A stretch of 64,000 nucleotides of DNA from Paraphotobacterium marinum (GTDB lineage Bacteria > Pseudomonadota > Gammaproteobacteria > Enterobacterales > Vibrionaceae). How positions within the stretch are numbered: position 1 is the first letter of the stretch; every line of letters begins with the position of its first letter. The notes under the pieces are model-generated. The model was not told where the DNA came from and did not search any database. It was given only the letters and a program-made list of their open reading frames with translations. Location: assembly GCF_002216855.1 (NCBI RefSeq), contig NZ_CP022355.1, forward strand, positions 620,001 to 684,000, in the 5' to 3' direction. The position numbers and the translations under genes are program-made. Shown here in pieces: positions 36,597 through 45,817 of the stretch.

Positions 36597-37352
36597 CTAC
36601 TTAGATAAATTATAAATGTCGATAATTTTATTGATTATAGCTTTGTTTGATACATTTTTTACAATTATACAGTCCTTAAACCCCATTTTCATCGCTTCTA
36701 TTTTTATTCTCATGCTTGGTAGAAGTATAGTGCAATTGTTGAACCATAATTTATTAGAGGCACTACAGTGTGTTTCGAGAAACTTCAATTGGTTTAAACT
36801 GGTAACAACTAAATGAGTATAATTATGTATTTTCCATTGATTAAAATCAATCGCATTCTCATTCCATTTAATATTATAAACTTCTAATTGTGATACACTC
36901 ATAAATCTTTCTTTTAATGTTTTATAAATTAACTTTCTTCCATTGTTACCAGCTAAAATTAAAACATTTTGAGTTCTATTGGCTAAATGTTTAAAAATGT
37001 TTAATTCGAGAAGGTTTTCGCTAGAGTACGATGAAGGGTAGGTTGCTTCAAAAGTTGTTAACTCTTGAAATGTTTCTGCAGTTCGTTTACCAACAGCTAT
37101 GTAGTTGATATTTTGAGGCCAAAAGAAATTATTTTCTTTTAAGTAATTTGATGTGCTTATAACAGAGTTTTTACTTGTAAGTATTATGATATCTCGAGTA
37201 TTTAGAGAGAGAAATTTATTTCGAATAAATTTTAAATCCGGTCCGGGCAATATATTAAAAATATTTGAATGGTTTAGCAATATGTTAAAATTTTTAAGTC
37301 CTTTTTTTATTTCTAAAAAATCATTAAGTTCTCGAAAAATTAAGAAGTTCAT
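36597..37352 (-). CDS. hemD: Uroporphyrinogen-III synthase
   Basis: Cyclises hydroxymethylbilane to uroporphyrinogen III with ring D inversion. The 251-residue protein is weakly conserved, as usual for HemD. Recognisable parts are DIIILTSKNSV near 54-64 (family x-x-x-x-TSxNxV), INYIAVGKRTAETF near 83-96, NVLILAGNNGRKLIYKTL near 129-146 and THLVVTSLNQLKFL near 185. It overlaps the hemC stop by 4 bases and is the second gene of the heme operon. It is intact, in contrast to hemX and hemY downstream. Confidence 0.9.
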   Translation of the reverse strand: MNFLIFRELNDFLEIKKGLKNFNILLNHSNIFNILPGPDLKFIRNKFLSLNTRDIIILTSKNSVISTSNYLKENNFFWPQNINYIAVGKRTAETFQELTTFEATYPSSYSSENLLELNIFKHLANRTQNVLILAGNNGRKLIYKTLKERFMSVSQLEVYNIKWNENAIDFNQWKIHNYTHLVVTSLNQLKFLETHCSASNKLWFNNCTILLPSMRIKIEAMKMGFKDCIIVKNVSNKAIINKIIDIYNLSK

Positions 37353-38281
37353 TTTATTGTTGATTGACTCATAATTATTGTTGAGTTACTACTTAACATT
37401 TTTTTAGCCAAAGATGTACCTAAGGTTTTAGGGTGTTTAATTGAACCAACATCATAACTCATTAAAACCTGATCTCCATTGGCCGTTGAAATGAAGCCCT
37501 TTAGAAATAGCTTTTCTTTGTCAATGGTTGCAAATGCAGCAATGGCTGTTTGACAACTTCCTTCCAAGGTATTGTAGAATGTTTTTTCTGCATCAGTAGT
37601 TATTTCTGTATTAGGATTATTTATAGAACGGATTAACTGATTTAGCTTTGTATTGTCTTTACAAGTCTCTATTCCAATAACGCCTTGTGCTGCTGCTGGG
37701 ATCATTAATGGGGGGTATAGAATTTGTGTAATTCTTTTTTTCAAACCTATGCGTTCAAGACCGGCAGAGGCTAAGATTATAGCATCATAATGATTATTAT
37801 CTAATTTTGATAATCTGGTGTTGACATTACCTCGTAACTGCTTAATTTGTATATCAGGCCTATTCAAAAGTATTTGGGCTGACCTTCTCGCACTAGATGT
37901 GCCAACAATAGCATTAATAGGAAGAGAATCAAAAGATTCATATTTGTTAGAAACCATAGCATCATAAGGAGATGCCCTTTCAAGAACGGCGGTAATTGTA
38001 AGTTCATGAGGATTTTCTTTGGGTAAGTCTTTCATGGAGTGCACTGCGATATCAGCTTTTCCTTCTAATAAAGCATTTTGTATTTCTTTAACAAAAAGCC
38101 CCTTTCCACCAATTTTACTGAGTGGGGTATTTTGAATTTTATCGCCTTTCGTCGATAAGGGTAGAAGTTCACACTCTAGGTCAGGAGATTGACTTTCAAT
38201 TTTAAGCTTTACATAACTAGCTTGCCACATAGCAAGTTGACTCTTTCTAGTTGCTATAATAATTTTTTTCTTATTTTGCAT
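37349..38281 (-). CDS. hemC: Porphobilinogen deaminase (hydroxymethylbilane synthase)
   Basis: Joins four porphobilinogens into hydroxymethylbilane. Length 310 residues. N-terminal IIIATRKSQLAMWQA, then PLSKIGGKGLFVKEIQNALL, AVHSMKDLP (catalytic Asp region), VGTSSARRSAQIL, QLRGNVNTRLSKLD, and LEGSCQTAIAAFA, whose cysteine carries the dipyrromethane cofactor. First gene of the minus-strand heme operon, divergent from cyaA as in E. coli and vibrios. Confidence 0.96.
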   Translation of the reverse strand: MQNKKKIIIATRKSQLAMWQASYVKLKIESQSPDLECELLPLSTKGDKIQNTPLSKIGGKGLFVKEIQNALLEGKADIAVHSMKDLPKENPHELTITAVLERASPYDAMVSNKYESFDSLPINAIVGTSSARRSAQILLNRPDIQIKQLRGNVNTRLSKLDNNHYDAIILASAGLERIGLKKRITQILYPPLMIPAAAQGVIGIETCKDNTKLNQLIRSINNPNTEITTDAEKTFYNTLEGSCQTAIAAFATIDKEKLFLKGFISTANGDQVLMSYDVGSIKHPKTLGTSLAKKMLSSNSTIIMSQSTIK

Positions 38282-38431
38282 ATAGTATTTTTTATAATTA
38301 TACAGAACGTTACTTATAATATAACATTATGATATATATTAAAATTAAACAAGAATACTTTTTGGTTAGAAAATGTTATCATTGAGAAGTTTTTTTATTA
38401 TTTTACATAAAATATTCTATTTGAGGCTAAT

Positions 38432-40927
38432 TTGTTAGGTTATATTGAAAGAGTCAGTAAAAAAGTAACTCAATTGAACAATGAGCGTATGGAAAAGTCT
38501 CGTTTAATGATGCCAAAAAGTGCACAACAAATATTAGACTTGATTCCTTTATTTCTTCACTATAATGATTCTTTTATGCCATGCTATGTATCAGACTGTG
38601 TCCCATCAGGTGTTTGGAAATTTCAAGCTAATGCAGAGCAACTCAAATATATAGAACGTTTCATTCAGTTTGACATAGAATCAGATTTATCTGCTGATGA
38701 TAAAGAACTAACCCCAAGCATTATTGGAATTTACTCAATGGGTAGTACTGGATCTATGGGGCAAAGCTTAACTAGTGATCTTGATATCTGGGTTTGTGTA
38801 GATAATTCAATGACAGAACTTGAAATTAATTTACTTAATGATAAATGTAACTTAATTTCAAAATGGGCATCAGCGCTAAATATCGAGGTAACTTTTTTTA
38901 TAATTAAACAGAATAGATTTAGGAAATTATCTTCGGAGTCAGTGGATGGTGAGAATTGTGGCTCTAGTCAACACTTTTTGTTGTTGGATGAATTTTATCG
39001 TTCATCAATATGCTTAGCTGGAAAAAAAATACTTTGGCATGTGATACCTCCAGATATGGAGAGCTGTTATGATGAGTATATAGAAAAACTACAAGAAAAA
39101 AAAATTATTAGCTTAAAAGATTGGATTGATTTTGGTCCCTTGAATAAAATTTCTCCATCAGAATATTTTGGTGCAAATTTATGGCATCTCTATAAGAGTA
39201 TTGACTCTCCATATAAATCCGTATTAAAAGCAATTTTATTAGAGACTTATTCATGGGAATACCCACATACTGAATTATTAAGTAGTAAGCTTAAAAAAAT
39301 GATACATTCAAAACAAGATATTGATTATAAATTTGATGCTTATTATCTAATGTTAAGTAAAGCAACAACATATCTCAAAGTTAAAAATGATTCATTTAGG
39401 TTGGATTTGATTAGAAGATGTTTTTATCTGAAAACCCACGAAAAATTATCACAGATTAATTCTATTCAGTCAGTAGCATGGCGAAAAGCTATCTTAAAGA
39501 AGCTATCCTATCGCTGGGATTGGAAATCAGATTTAATTCAAGAGTTAGATTCGCGTAAATCATGGAAGATTGAAAATGTAAAAAAAATGCATGATATGTT
39601 ATTACAGTCATTAATGACGAGTTATCGAGAGTTGATGAAGTTTGCAAGAAAAAATAATATTAATTCCGTTATTAGTCCAGAAGACATAAGTGTGCTATCA
39701 CGAAAGCTTTATGCAAGTTTTGAAGTTCTTCCTGGAAAAGTTTCACTGTTAAACCCTCAGATTACTTCAGATCTTGCAGAAGAAAACTTACTCTTTATCT
39801 CATCTAAGTCACATATGAAAGGTTGGCATTTATACAAAAGCTCACTAAAACCAAATGAGTTGATTGGTAAATTATCGTTAGAATCAAATTCATATTTAAG
39901 CAAACTTTTAGCTTGGTCATACTTTAATGGTTTATTAATAAATGAAACTAACATTTTCTTGCGAGATGTTTATCATGACTTGAATCAAATTAAGCTTTTA
40001 CAGGCAATAAATGATTTGAAAAATACATTTGAACTAGACTTTGAAAAAACTTCTTTGGAGTCTTTGAGAGGTCCATGTGAAATCAAAGAGTTAATGATAA
40101 TGATAAATTTTGAGGAAGACCCCACCTCTAAATTAGACACAAAACTAATAGATACTAATTTTACGAATGAGAATTTCCTGAGTTATGGTGAGCACAAAAT
40201 TAGTTTAGTTGGAAGTATTGATTTAATCTATAAAAATTCATGGAACGAAATTAGAACACTTAATTTTACAGGATATAATTCTATTTTGTTAGCTCTTAAA
40301 ACATTATTAGGTAAAATGCACAATGAAGCAAGCCACCCAAGACAAATTGATGTATATTGTTATAGTCAAAATTTGACGTCTCATTTAAGAAATTACGTTT
40401 TTCAGTTAGTCTCGGAATGCATTAATATGAGGCTAAGTACCAAATATAGTTCTATGAAGAAACAATTTAAAACACTTTCCATTTGTCATAAAATTTATGG
40501 ATTATTTTTTGAGGCTAAAGGTGTTACTGTTAAACCTTTAGAAAATCCTATCGATTTTTATGCAGATATTTCAGCCAATAAGTTAAAAAAACAATTTGAT
40601 CATAAAAATATACTAATAAACCAATTAAATGCACCTAATGTTGTACATTCTTTTGCAAGTGAAGGTCTGGTTCAATGTTTTTTTGAAGATTGTGATATCG
40701 GTTTTAATATTTATATTTTAGATGAGAATAACAAAGTTGAGGCATATTATCAAAATACAGGAAACAAAAATGAATTGATTAATGGAATGAATAAATTTTA
40801 TGCTTCAGAGAAAAATGTTCATTATGAGACTACAATTAATTTTAATCTCCCTCAATTTTATAATATTATACAAAATACAGAAGGAGAGCTTCATATTGTT
40901 CCTTTTAAAAGTAGTAACTCAAACTAA
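38432..40927 (+). CDS. cyaA: Class I adenylate cyclase
   Basis: Makes cyclic AMP, the signal for CRP. Length is 831 residues, near that of E. coli (848). The start is TTG 38432 with GAGG upstream (MLGYIERVSKKVTQLNNER), in line with the family, where a TTG start is also known. The nucleotidyltransferase motif SMGSTGSMGQSLTSDLDIWV near residues 107-127 carries the Gly-Ser and the two catalytic aspartates. LLLDEFYRS and the long C-terminal regulatory half are present. A CRP-like site before typA shows a likely target in the same window. Confidence 0.95.
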   Translation: MLGYIERVSKKVTQLNNERMEKSRLMMPKSAQQILDLIPLFLHYNDSFMPCYVSDCVPSGVWKFQANAEQLKYIERFIQFDIESDLSADDKELTPSIIGIYSMGSTGSMGQSLTSDLDIWVCVDNSMTELEINLLNDKCNLISKWASALNIEVTFFIIKQNRFRKLSSESVDGENCGSSQHFLLLDEFYRSSICLAGKKILWHVIPPDMESCYDEYIEKLQEKKIISLKDWIDFGPLNKISPSEYFGANLWHLYKSIDSPYKSVLKAILLETYSWEYPHTELLSSKLKKMIHSKQDIDYKFDAYYLMLSKATTYLKVKNDSFRLDLIRRCFYLKTHEKLSQINSIQSVAWRKAILKKLSYRWDWKSDLIQELDSRKSWKIENVKKMHDMLLQSLMTSYRELMKFARKNNINSVISPEDISVLSRKLYASFEVLPGKVSLLNPQITSDLAEENLLFISSKSHMKGWHLYKSSLKPNELIGKLSLESNSYLSKLLAWSYFNGLLINETNIFLRDVYHDLNQIKLLQAINDLKNTFELDFEKTSLESLRGPCEIKELMIMINFEEDPTSKLDTKLIDTNFTNENFLSYGEHKISLVGSIDLIYKNSWNEIRTLNFTGYNSILLALKTLLGKMHNEASHPRQIDVYCYSQNLTSHLRNYVFQLVSECINMRLSTKYSSMKKQFKTLSICHKIYGLFFEAKGVTVKPLENPIDFYADISANKLKKQFDHKNILINQLNAPNVVHSFASEGLVQCFFEDCDIGFNIYILDENNKVEAYYQNTGNKNELINGMNKFYASEKNVHYETTINFNLPQFYNIIQNTEGELHIVPFKSSNSN

Positions 40928-41214
40928 TTATTTTTGAGCTCCTCTCTTATTTTTGTAAGTAAGTCGATTGAATCTTTTGACGAGTACCAATGTCCATCTG
41001 TAAAAGCAAAATGGAATCCACCTTTTGTTGATGCTAACCAAATTTCCTTCATTGCTTCTTGTTTATTAATTATAATTTCATAACCACTCTCAAACTCCAA
41101 TGATAATATATTGCCATTTATTTCATACTCTACATCATCATTGATAGATTCAATTAATTCTATTATTTGCTCAAATGCCTTTTCAGCAAGATTTAAATAG
41201 GTTGTATTATCCAT
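40924..41214 (-). CDS. cyaY: Iron-sulfur cluster assembly protein CyaY (frataxin)
   Basis: Bacterial frataxin of 96 residues that binds iron and regulates IscS-based Fe-S assembly. The acidic helix NLAEKAFEQIIELIESI and the sheet residues NGNILSLEFESGYEIIINKQ plus EIWLASTKGGFHFAF, with the family tryptophan and the GGxHF motif, are clear. It converges on cyaA and overlaps it by 4 bases, the usual neighbourhood. Confidence 0.95.
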   Translation of the reverse strand: MDNTTYLNLAEKAFEQIIELIESINDDVEYEINGNILSLEFESGYEIIINKQEAMKEIWLASTKGGFHFAFTDGHWYSSKDSIDLLTKIREELKNN

Positions 41215-41295
41215 ATTTCCTTCTAATTTACTTGATTTTTAGTTGAATAATGAGATTATAGTTTAATTAAGAAAAAGAATCACTTGGTTATTAAA

Positions 41296-41430
41296 ATGAA
41301 ATTTTTAGTTATAATGTTTACTTTAATATCTTTATTGTTTTTATCCGGTTGTGGTAATACAGGGCCCCTTTATCAACCAGATAAAAACAATGACAAAAAG
41401 CAATCAAAAGATAGTTTTTTGTTATATTGA
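41296..41430 (+). CDS. lptM: Small lipoprotein LptM (YifL)
   Basis: Forty-four-residue lipoprotein. The N terminus MKFLVIMFTLISLLFLSGC is a lipoprotein signal with lipobox LSGC, cysteine at 19. The mature start CGNTGPLYQP matches the LptM/YifL pattern CGxxGPLYxP. In E. coli LptM supports oxidative maturation of the LPS transporter LptD. It lies just before lysA, the conserved position. Confidence 0.9.
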   Translation: MKFLVIMFTLISLLFLSGCGNTGPLYQPDKNNDKKQSKDSFLLY

Positions 41431-41445
41431 ATAGGAGTATGAATT

Positions 41446-42717
41446 TTGGATTATTTTGAATTTAAAGATCATGAGTTGTGGTGTGAGGATGTAAAACTTA
41501 GCGATGTTGCAAAAAAATTTGGTACACCACTGTATGTATATTCAAAAAAAACTTTTTTAAGACATTATCAAGCATTCACAAAACCATTAAGTTCTCACCC
41601 ACACTTAATTTGTTATTCGGTAAAAGTAAATTCAAATATAGCTATACTGAATTGTTTAGCAAGAGCTGGCTCTGGATTTGATATTGTTTCTGGAGGTGAA
41701 TTAGAACGAGTAATAAGAGCAGGAGGAGATCCTAAAAAAGTTGTGTTTTCTGGTGTGGGAAAAACTAGAATTGAGATTGAGAATGCCTTAAATGTAGGCA
41801 TTAAAAGTTTTAATGTTGAATCACGAAGTGAACTAGACTTAATTAATAAAATAGCTAAAGAATTAGGAAAGATCGCGCCAATTTCAATACGAGTAAACCC
41901 TGATGTTGATGCAGAAACTCATCCATACATTACGACAGGACTTAAAGATAATAAGTTTGGAATATCGTACAAAAAAGCCATTGATGAATTTGTATATGCA
42001 GATTCTTTAGAAAATATTGAAGTTGAAGGTGTTGACTGTCATATCGGTTCACAATTGACTAAACTGAGTCCTTTTGAAGATGCGTTATCACGAGTATTGG
42101 CTTTAGTTGATAATCTTAAACAAAAAGGATTAAATATCAAACATATTGATCTTGGTGGAGGGCTTGGTGTTGTTTATGATAAAGAAAATCCACCGCTACC
42201 AAGTGAATATTCAGAAAAAATTTTACAACAATTACGACAATATCCAGATATGGAGTTAATTCTTGAACCTGGAAGAGCGATTGCTGCAAATGCCGGAGTT
42301 CTTCTAACTGAAGTACTAACAATTAAAGAAAATGAAGCAAAAAACTTTGCTATTGTTGATGCAGCAATGAATGACTTAATCAGACCAACACTTTACAACG
42401 CGTGGCAGAAAATTGTCCCTTTGAAATTGAATAATAAATATATGAAAAATTATGATGTTGTGGGACCAATTTGTGAAACAGGAGATTTTTTGGGTAAAGA
42501 TCGAAAACTGTCAATAGTTGAAGGAGATTATCTAGCTATTAAATCAGCTGGAGCTTATGGTTTTGTTATGTCATCCAATTATAACTCTAGAGGGAGAGCT
42601 GCAGAGATTTTTATTGATGAATCTAAAGTTTTTGAAATTAGAAAAAGGGAAAATATAGATAATTTGTTAGAGTTGGAAGTAATACCTAATTTTGATGAGG
42701 CACCAAATGAGAGTTAA
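41446..42717 (+). CDS. lysA: Diaminopimelate decarboxylase
   Basis: PLP enzyme that makes lysine from meso-diaminopimelate, 423 residues. Start at TTG 41446 with AGGAG 8 bases upstream ([16 protein letters not shown]); a nearby ATG at 41439 opens only a six-codon frame. Motifs: CYSVKVNSN with the PLP lysine, [45 protein letters not shown] and the C-terminal [11 protein letters not shown], with catalytic Cys, and [16 protein letters not shown]. It overlaps dapF by 11 bases. Confidence 0.96.
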   Translation: MDYFEFKDHELWCEDVKLSDVAKKFGTPLYVYSKKTFLRHYQAFTKPLSSHPHLICYSVKVNSNIAILNCLARAGSGFDIVSGGELERVIRAGGDPKKVVFSGVGKTRIEIENALNVGIKSFNVESRSELDLINKIAKELGKIAPISIRVNPDVDAETHPYITTGLKDNKFGISYKKAIDEFVYADSLENIEVEGVDCHIGSQLTKLSPFEDALSRVLALVDNLKQKGLNIKHIDLGGGLGVVYDKENPPLPSEYSEKILQQLRQYPDMELILEPGRAIAANAGVLLTEVLTIKENEAKNFAIVDAAMNDLIRPTLYNAWQKIVPLKLNNKYMKNYDVVGPICETGDFLGKDRKLSIVEGDYLAIKSAGAYGFVMSSNYNSRGRAAEIFIDESKVFEIRKRENIDNLLELEVIPNFDEAPNES

Positions 42718-43537
42718 TTTTTCTAAAATGCACGGGTTAGGAAATGACTTTATGGTTGTTGATTGTATAACGCAAAATGTTTTCTTTTCTAAAGATATGA
42801 TTAAACGATTAGGAAATAGAAATACTGGTGTAGGCTTTGATCAACTGCTTTTGGTTGAAGCACCATATGATCCAGATATTGATTTTAATTATAGAATTTT
42901 TAATGTTGATGGATCAGAGGTTGAACAATGTGGAAATGGTGCAAGGTGCTTCGCTAGCTTTGTCAGAAGAAAGGGTCTTTCCAATAAAAAAAATATTAAG
43001 GTAAGCACAAAGTCAGGTAAATATGTATTAACGATACAGCCAGATAAATCTGTAAAGGTTAATATGGGTAAGCCTATTTTTGAGCCTGAAAAAATTCCTT
43101 TTCAAGCTACAAAAAAAGAAAACACTTACATCATTCGAGAACAAGGTGAAACCATTTTTTTTAGTGTAGTTAGTATGGGAAACCCTCATGCAGTCATAAC
43201 TGTAAATGATATTAAAAATTGTAATTTTAATAAAGTAGGTAAGATTTTAGAGTCACACCATCGCTTTCCTAATAAAGTCAATGTTGGTTTTATGCAAATA
43301 ATTTCAGATAATTTTATAAAACTCAGAGTTTATGAAAGAGGGGTAGGTGAGACATTTGCATGTGGTTCGGGTGCATGTGCTGCTGTGGCTATTGGACAAT
43401 CAAACAATTTATTAGAATCTAAGGTTCGAGTTGAGTTGCTAGGAGGAACACTAGATATAATGAAAGATTGCTCATCTGACTCAATATTTTTAATTGGTGA
43501 AGCAAAACATGTATTTGATGGTTTCTTGAATATTTAA
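42707..43537 (+). CDS. dapF: Diaminopimelate epimerase
   Basis: Cofactor-free epimerase converting LL- to meso-diaminopimelate for lysine and peptidoglycan. I choose ATG 42707 ([19 protein letters not shown]), which gives 276 residues and the family N terminus. The two catalytic cysteines are in [13 protein letters not shown] near 73-85 and [10 protein letters not shown] near 218-228, both intact. It overlaps the end of lysA. Confidence 0.96.
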   Translation: MRVNFSKMHGLGNDFMVVDCITQNVFFSKDMIKRLGNRNTGVGFDQLLLVEAPYDPDIDFNYRIFNVDGSEVEQCGNGARCFASFVRRKGLSNKKNIKVSTKSGKYVLTIQPDKSVKVNMGKPIFEPEKIPFQATKKENTYIIREQGETIFFSVVSMGNPHAVITVNDIKNCNFNKVGKILESHHRFPNKVNVGFMQIISDNFIKLRVYERGVGETFACGSGACAAVAIGQSNNLLESKVRVELLGGTLDIMKDCSSDSIFLIGEAKHVFDGFLNI

Positions 43538-43548
43538 AGGGTTCTAGT

Positions 43549-44154
43549 GTGATTGATGAAAATGATGTGATTTTATATATAAAAAATAATCCAGATTTTT
43601 TAGAGAAAAATATGGGCAAGTTTTTAGATCATGATTTTTATGTTGAAAGAGCTGATACTATTAATCTTACAAAATATCATTTAAAAATGCTTAGAAAAAA
43701 AAATAACCATTGTGAATCTATATTGAATAGTATTATCAATATAAACGATCATAATAATAAATTATCAAAAAAATATTTAAGGTTATATTCTGATTTGTAT
43801 TTATGTACAAATAAAAATGAACTTCTTGAAAGGATTACAAAATTTTCATTAAATGTTAATTTAGAATTTAGGTATATTAAAAAACATCTAATTAAAAATA
43901 ATTTTCTAAATGAGTTAAAATTTAATAATAATATTTTTTTAGGCACTGTAGACGCTAAAAACCTATATGAATTAATTGATACAACTAATCAATCAGATAA
44001 ATATTCTGTAGCCATAATTCGTTTAGATAAACATGGCTACTTTCTTTTTAAAAGTTCAGATGTTGAGCATTTTAATTTATCTTTAGATCCAAGCAATTTA
44101 GAAAATTTAAAGATGCAGGTGGAGTTTCTATTAACGATTTTTAAAGATTCATAA
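43549..44154 (+). CDS. DUF484 family protein (YigA-like)
   Basis: Protein of 201 residues starting at GTG 43549 (IDENDVILYIKNNPDFLEKN), the N-terminal DUF484 pattern of a helix followed by NPDFL. A coiled coil and a GAF-like region follow. The family is found between dapF and xerC in gammaproteobacteria, as here. Sequence similarity in the second half is weak. Function is not established. Confidence 0.82.
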   Translation: MIDENDVILYIKNNPDFLEKNMGKFLDHDFYVERADTINLTKYHLKMLRKKNNHCESILNSIININDHNNKLSKKYLRLYSDLYLCTNKNELLERITKFSLNVNLEFRYIKKHLIKNNFLNELKFNNNIFLGTVDAKNLYELIDTTNQSDKYSVAIIRLDKHGYFLFKSSDVEHFNLSLDPSNLENLKMQVEFLLTIFKDS

Positions 44155-44166
44155 GTTGAGGAATAT

Positions 44167-45072
44167 ATGGATAAAGAGCAAATGTTGGATTATTTTCTTA
44201 ATTATTTAAAATATGAAAAAAATACTAGTATTCATACCCTAAAAAACTATAAACGAAACTTATTAGAAATAAAATTATTTTTTGAAAAAAATCATTTTGA
44301 TTCTTGGCGTGATGTTGATGTTCATAAAGTTAGACAATTCGCATCATATTTAAAACGTAAGGGGTTAAAGTCTACAAGTATTTCTACAAAGCTTTCTAGT
44401 CTTAGAAGTTTTTTAAATTTTTTAGTTCATGAAGGATTTTTGGAAGTTAACCCAGCTATTAGTTTAAATTCTCCTAGAAAAGATAAATTGTTACCAAAGA
44501 ATATTGAAGTTGATGAAATTAATAAATTACTCGCTTTCGAAAGTGATGACCCCCTATCTATCAGAGATAAAGCCATCATGGAATTAATGTATGGATCAGG
44601 TTTACGATTATCCGAAGTAGTTGCATTAAATCTTAGTGATCTGAATTGTAAAAATCATGAAATTAAAGTAATTGGTAAAGGTGATAAAGAAAGATTACTT
44701 CCATTTCAGGGACAGTCTCTGAAAGCAATGACAGAGTGGTTAAAATATAGAGATGATTTTGTAAATAACTTATCTAATGACGCTGTTTTTTTATCCAAGC
44801 AAGGTAAAAGAATCTCTCATAGAAGCATTCAAAAAAGATTATCTGAATGGGGGAAAAAGCAATCGCTTTCTAGTCATTTAAACCCTCATAAACTTAGACA
44901 TAGTTTTGCTACTCATTTACTTGAATCAAGTAGGAACTTAAGAGCAGTACAAGAACTTTTAGGACATGCTAATTTATCAACTACTCAAGTATATACTCAT
45001 CTAGATTTCCAGCATTTAGCTAGTGTTTACGATCAAGCACATCCTCGGGCTAAAAAAAGTAATAAAAAATGA
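44167..45072 (+). CDS. xerC: Tyrosine recombinase XerC
   Basis: Site-specific recombinase that, with XerD, resolves chromosome dimers at dif. Length 301 residues. The N-terminal SAM-like domain starts FLNYLKYEKNTSIHTLKNYK. Catalytic residues are visible: Arg in MYGSGLRLSEVV near 147, Lys in KVIGKGDKERLLPF near 172, HKLRHSFATHLLESS near 241-254 (His, Arg), and the nucleophile Tyr in TTQVYTHLD near 276. Intact. It overlaps the HAD gene by 4 bases. Confidence 0.96.
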   Translation: MDKEQMLDYFLNYLKYEKNTSIHTLKNYKRNLLEIKLFFEKNHFDSWRDVDVHKVRQFASYLKRKGLKSTSISTKLSSLRSFLNFLVHEGFLEVNPAISLNSPRKDKLLPKNIEVDEINKLLAFESDDPLSIRDKAIMELMYGSGLRLSEVVALNLSDLNCKNHEIKVIGKGDKERLLPFQGQSLKAMTEWLKYRDDFVNNLSNDAVFLSKQGKRISHRSIQKRLSEWGKKQSLSSHLNPHKLRHSFATHLLESSRNLRAVQELLGHANLSTTQVYTHLDFQHLASVYDQAHPRAKKSNKK

Positions 45073-45776
45073 ATACTTTTAAAAAGTTAGATGAGTTTGA
45101 GGTTTTATCTTTCGATTTAGATGATACCCTTTATTGCAACAAAAAAGTCCTATTTAAAGCAGAGTTAGAATTATTTTACTGGTTAAATCACAATTTTAAA
45201 ATAAGCAAGCAATATTATTTAGAAAATATATCGTTAATTAGAAAAAATTTTCTTGAAAATAATATGTTTAGAAATGATTTAACTTTATTTCGATTGAATT
45301 GTCTCATTATTTTGTTTGAAAAGTTAGGTTTCACAATCAAGAAATCCAAACTTGCAGCTCACAAAGCCTTAGAAATATTTTTGTTTTATAGAAACCAAAT
45401 TGTGGTTGAAAGTGATATAATAAAACTTTTAAGCTCTTTGTCCATGAAATATATCCTTATATCCATAACAAATGGTAACCTTGATATTGGTCAAACAGTC
45501 TTAAATAAATTTTTTCAATATAATTATAAATCAGGTAAAGATGGTAGAGCTAAACCCAAAGCAGACATGTTTGAGCTTGCTATTAGTGAGTTAAATATTA
45601 AACCATCCAAAATACTTCATATTGGTGACAGTTACGTTGATGATGTAATTGGTTCTGTATCATGTTCGATGAAATCATGTTGGATAAATTTAAAACAAGA
45701 AAAATTAAATACAAATCATGTAATTACGCCTGACTTTGAAATTAAAAATATTTTAGAGTTAAAAAAAATTCTTTGA
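45069..45776 (+). CDS. yigB: HAD-superfamily phosphatase YigB
   Basis: Cytoplasmic haloacid-dehalogenase hydrolase of 235 residues; in E. coli YigB dephosphorylates 5-amino-6-ribitylamino-uracil phosphate in riboflavin synthesis, among other substrates. The catalytic motif I is SFDLDDTLY near residues 15-23, motif II ISITNGNL near 135, motif III lysine in GKDGRAKPKADMF and motif IV HIGDSYVDDVIGS near 181. It sits between xerC and uvrD, the conserved order. Confidence 0.9.
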   Translation: MNTFKKLDEFEVLSFDLDDTLYCNKKVLFKAELELFYWLNHNFKISKQYYLENISLIRKNFLENNMFRNDLTLFRLNCLIILFEKLGFTIKKSKLAAHKALEIFLFYRNQIVVESDIIKLLSSLSMKYILISITNGNLDIGQTVLNKFFQYNYKSGKDGRAKPKADMFELAISELNIKPSKILHIGDSYVDDVIGSVSCSMKSCWINLKQEKLNTNHVITPDFEIKNILELKKIL

Positions 45777-45817
45777 TTCATTGGCTTTGGAAATAAATTT
45801 TATTGGATTTTAAAATT

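Noticed and set aside
41439-41459. Short ATG frame just before lysA, read as a leader peptide or a further frameshift
   Set aside because: It ends after six codons, and adding a base does not join it to LysA; the TTG at 41446 with AGGAG explains the start.
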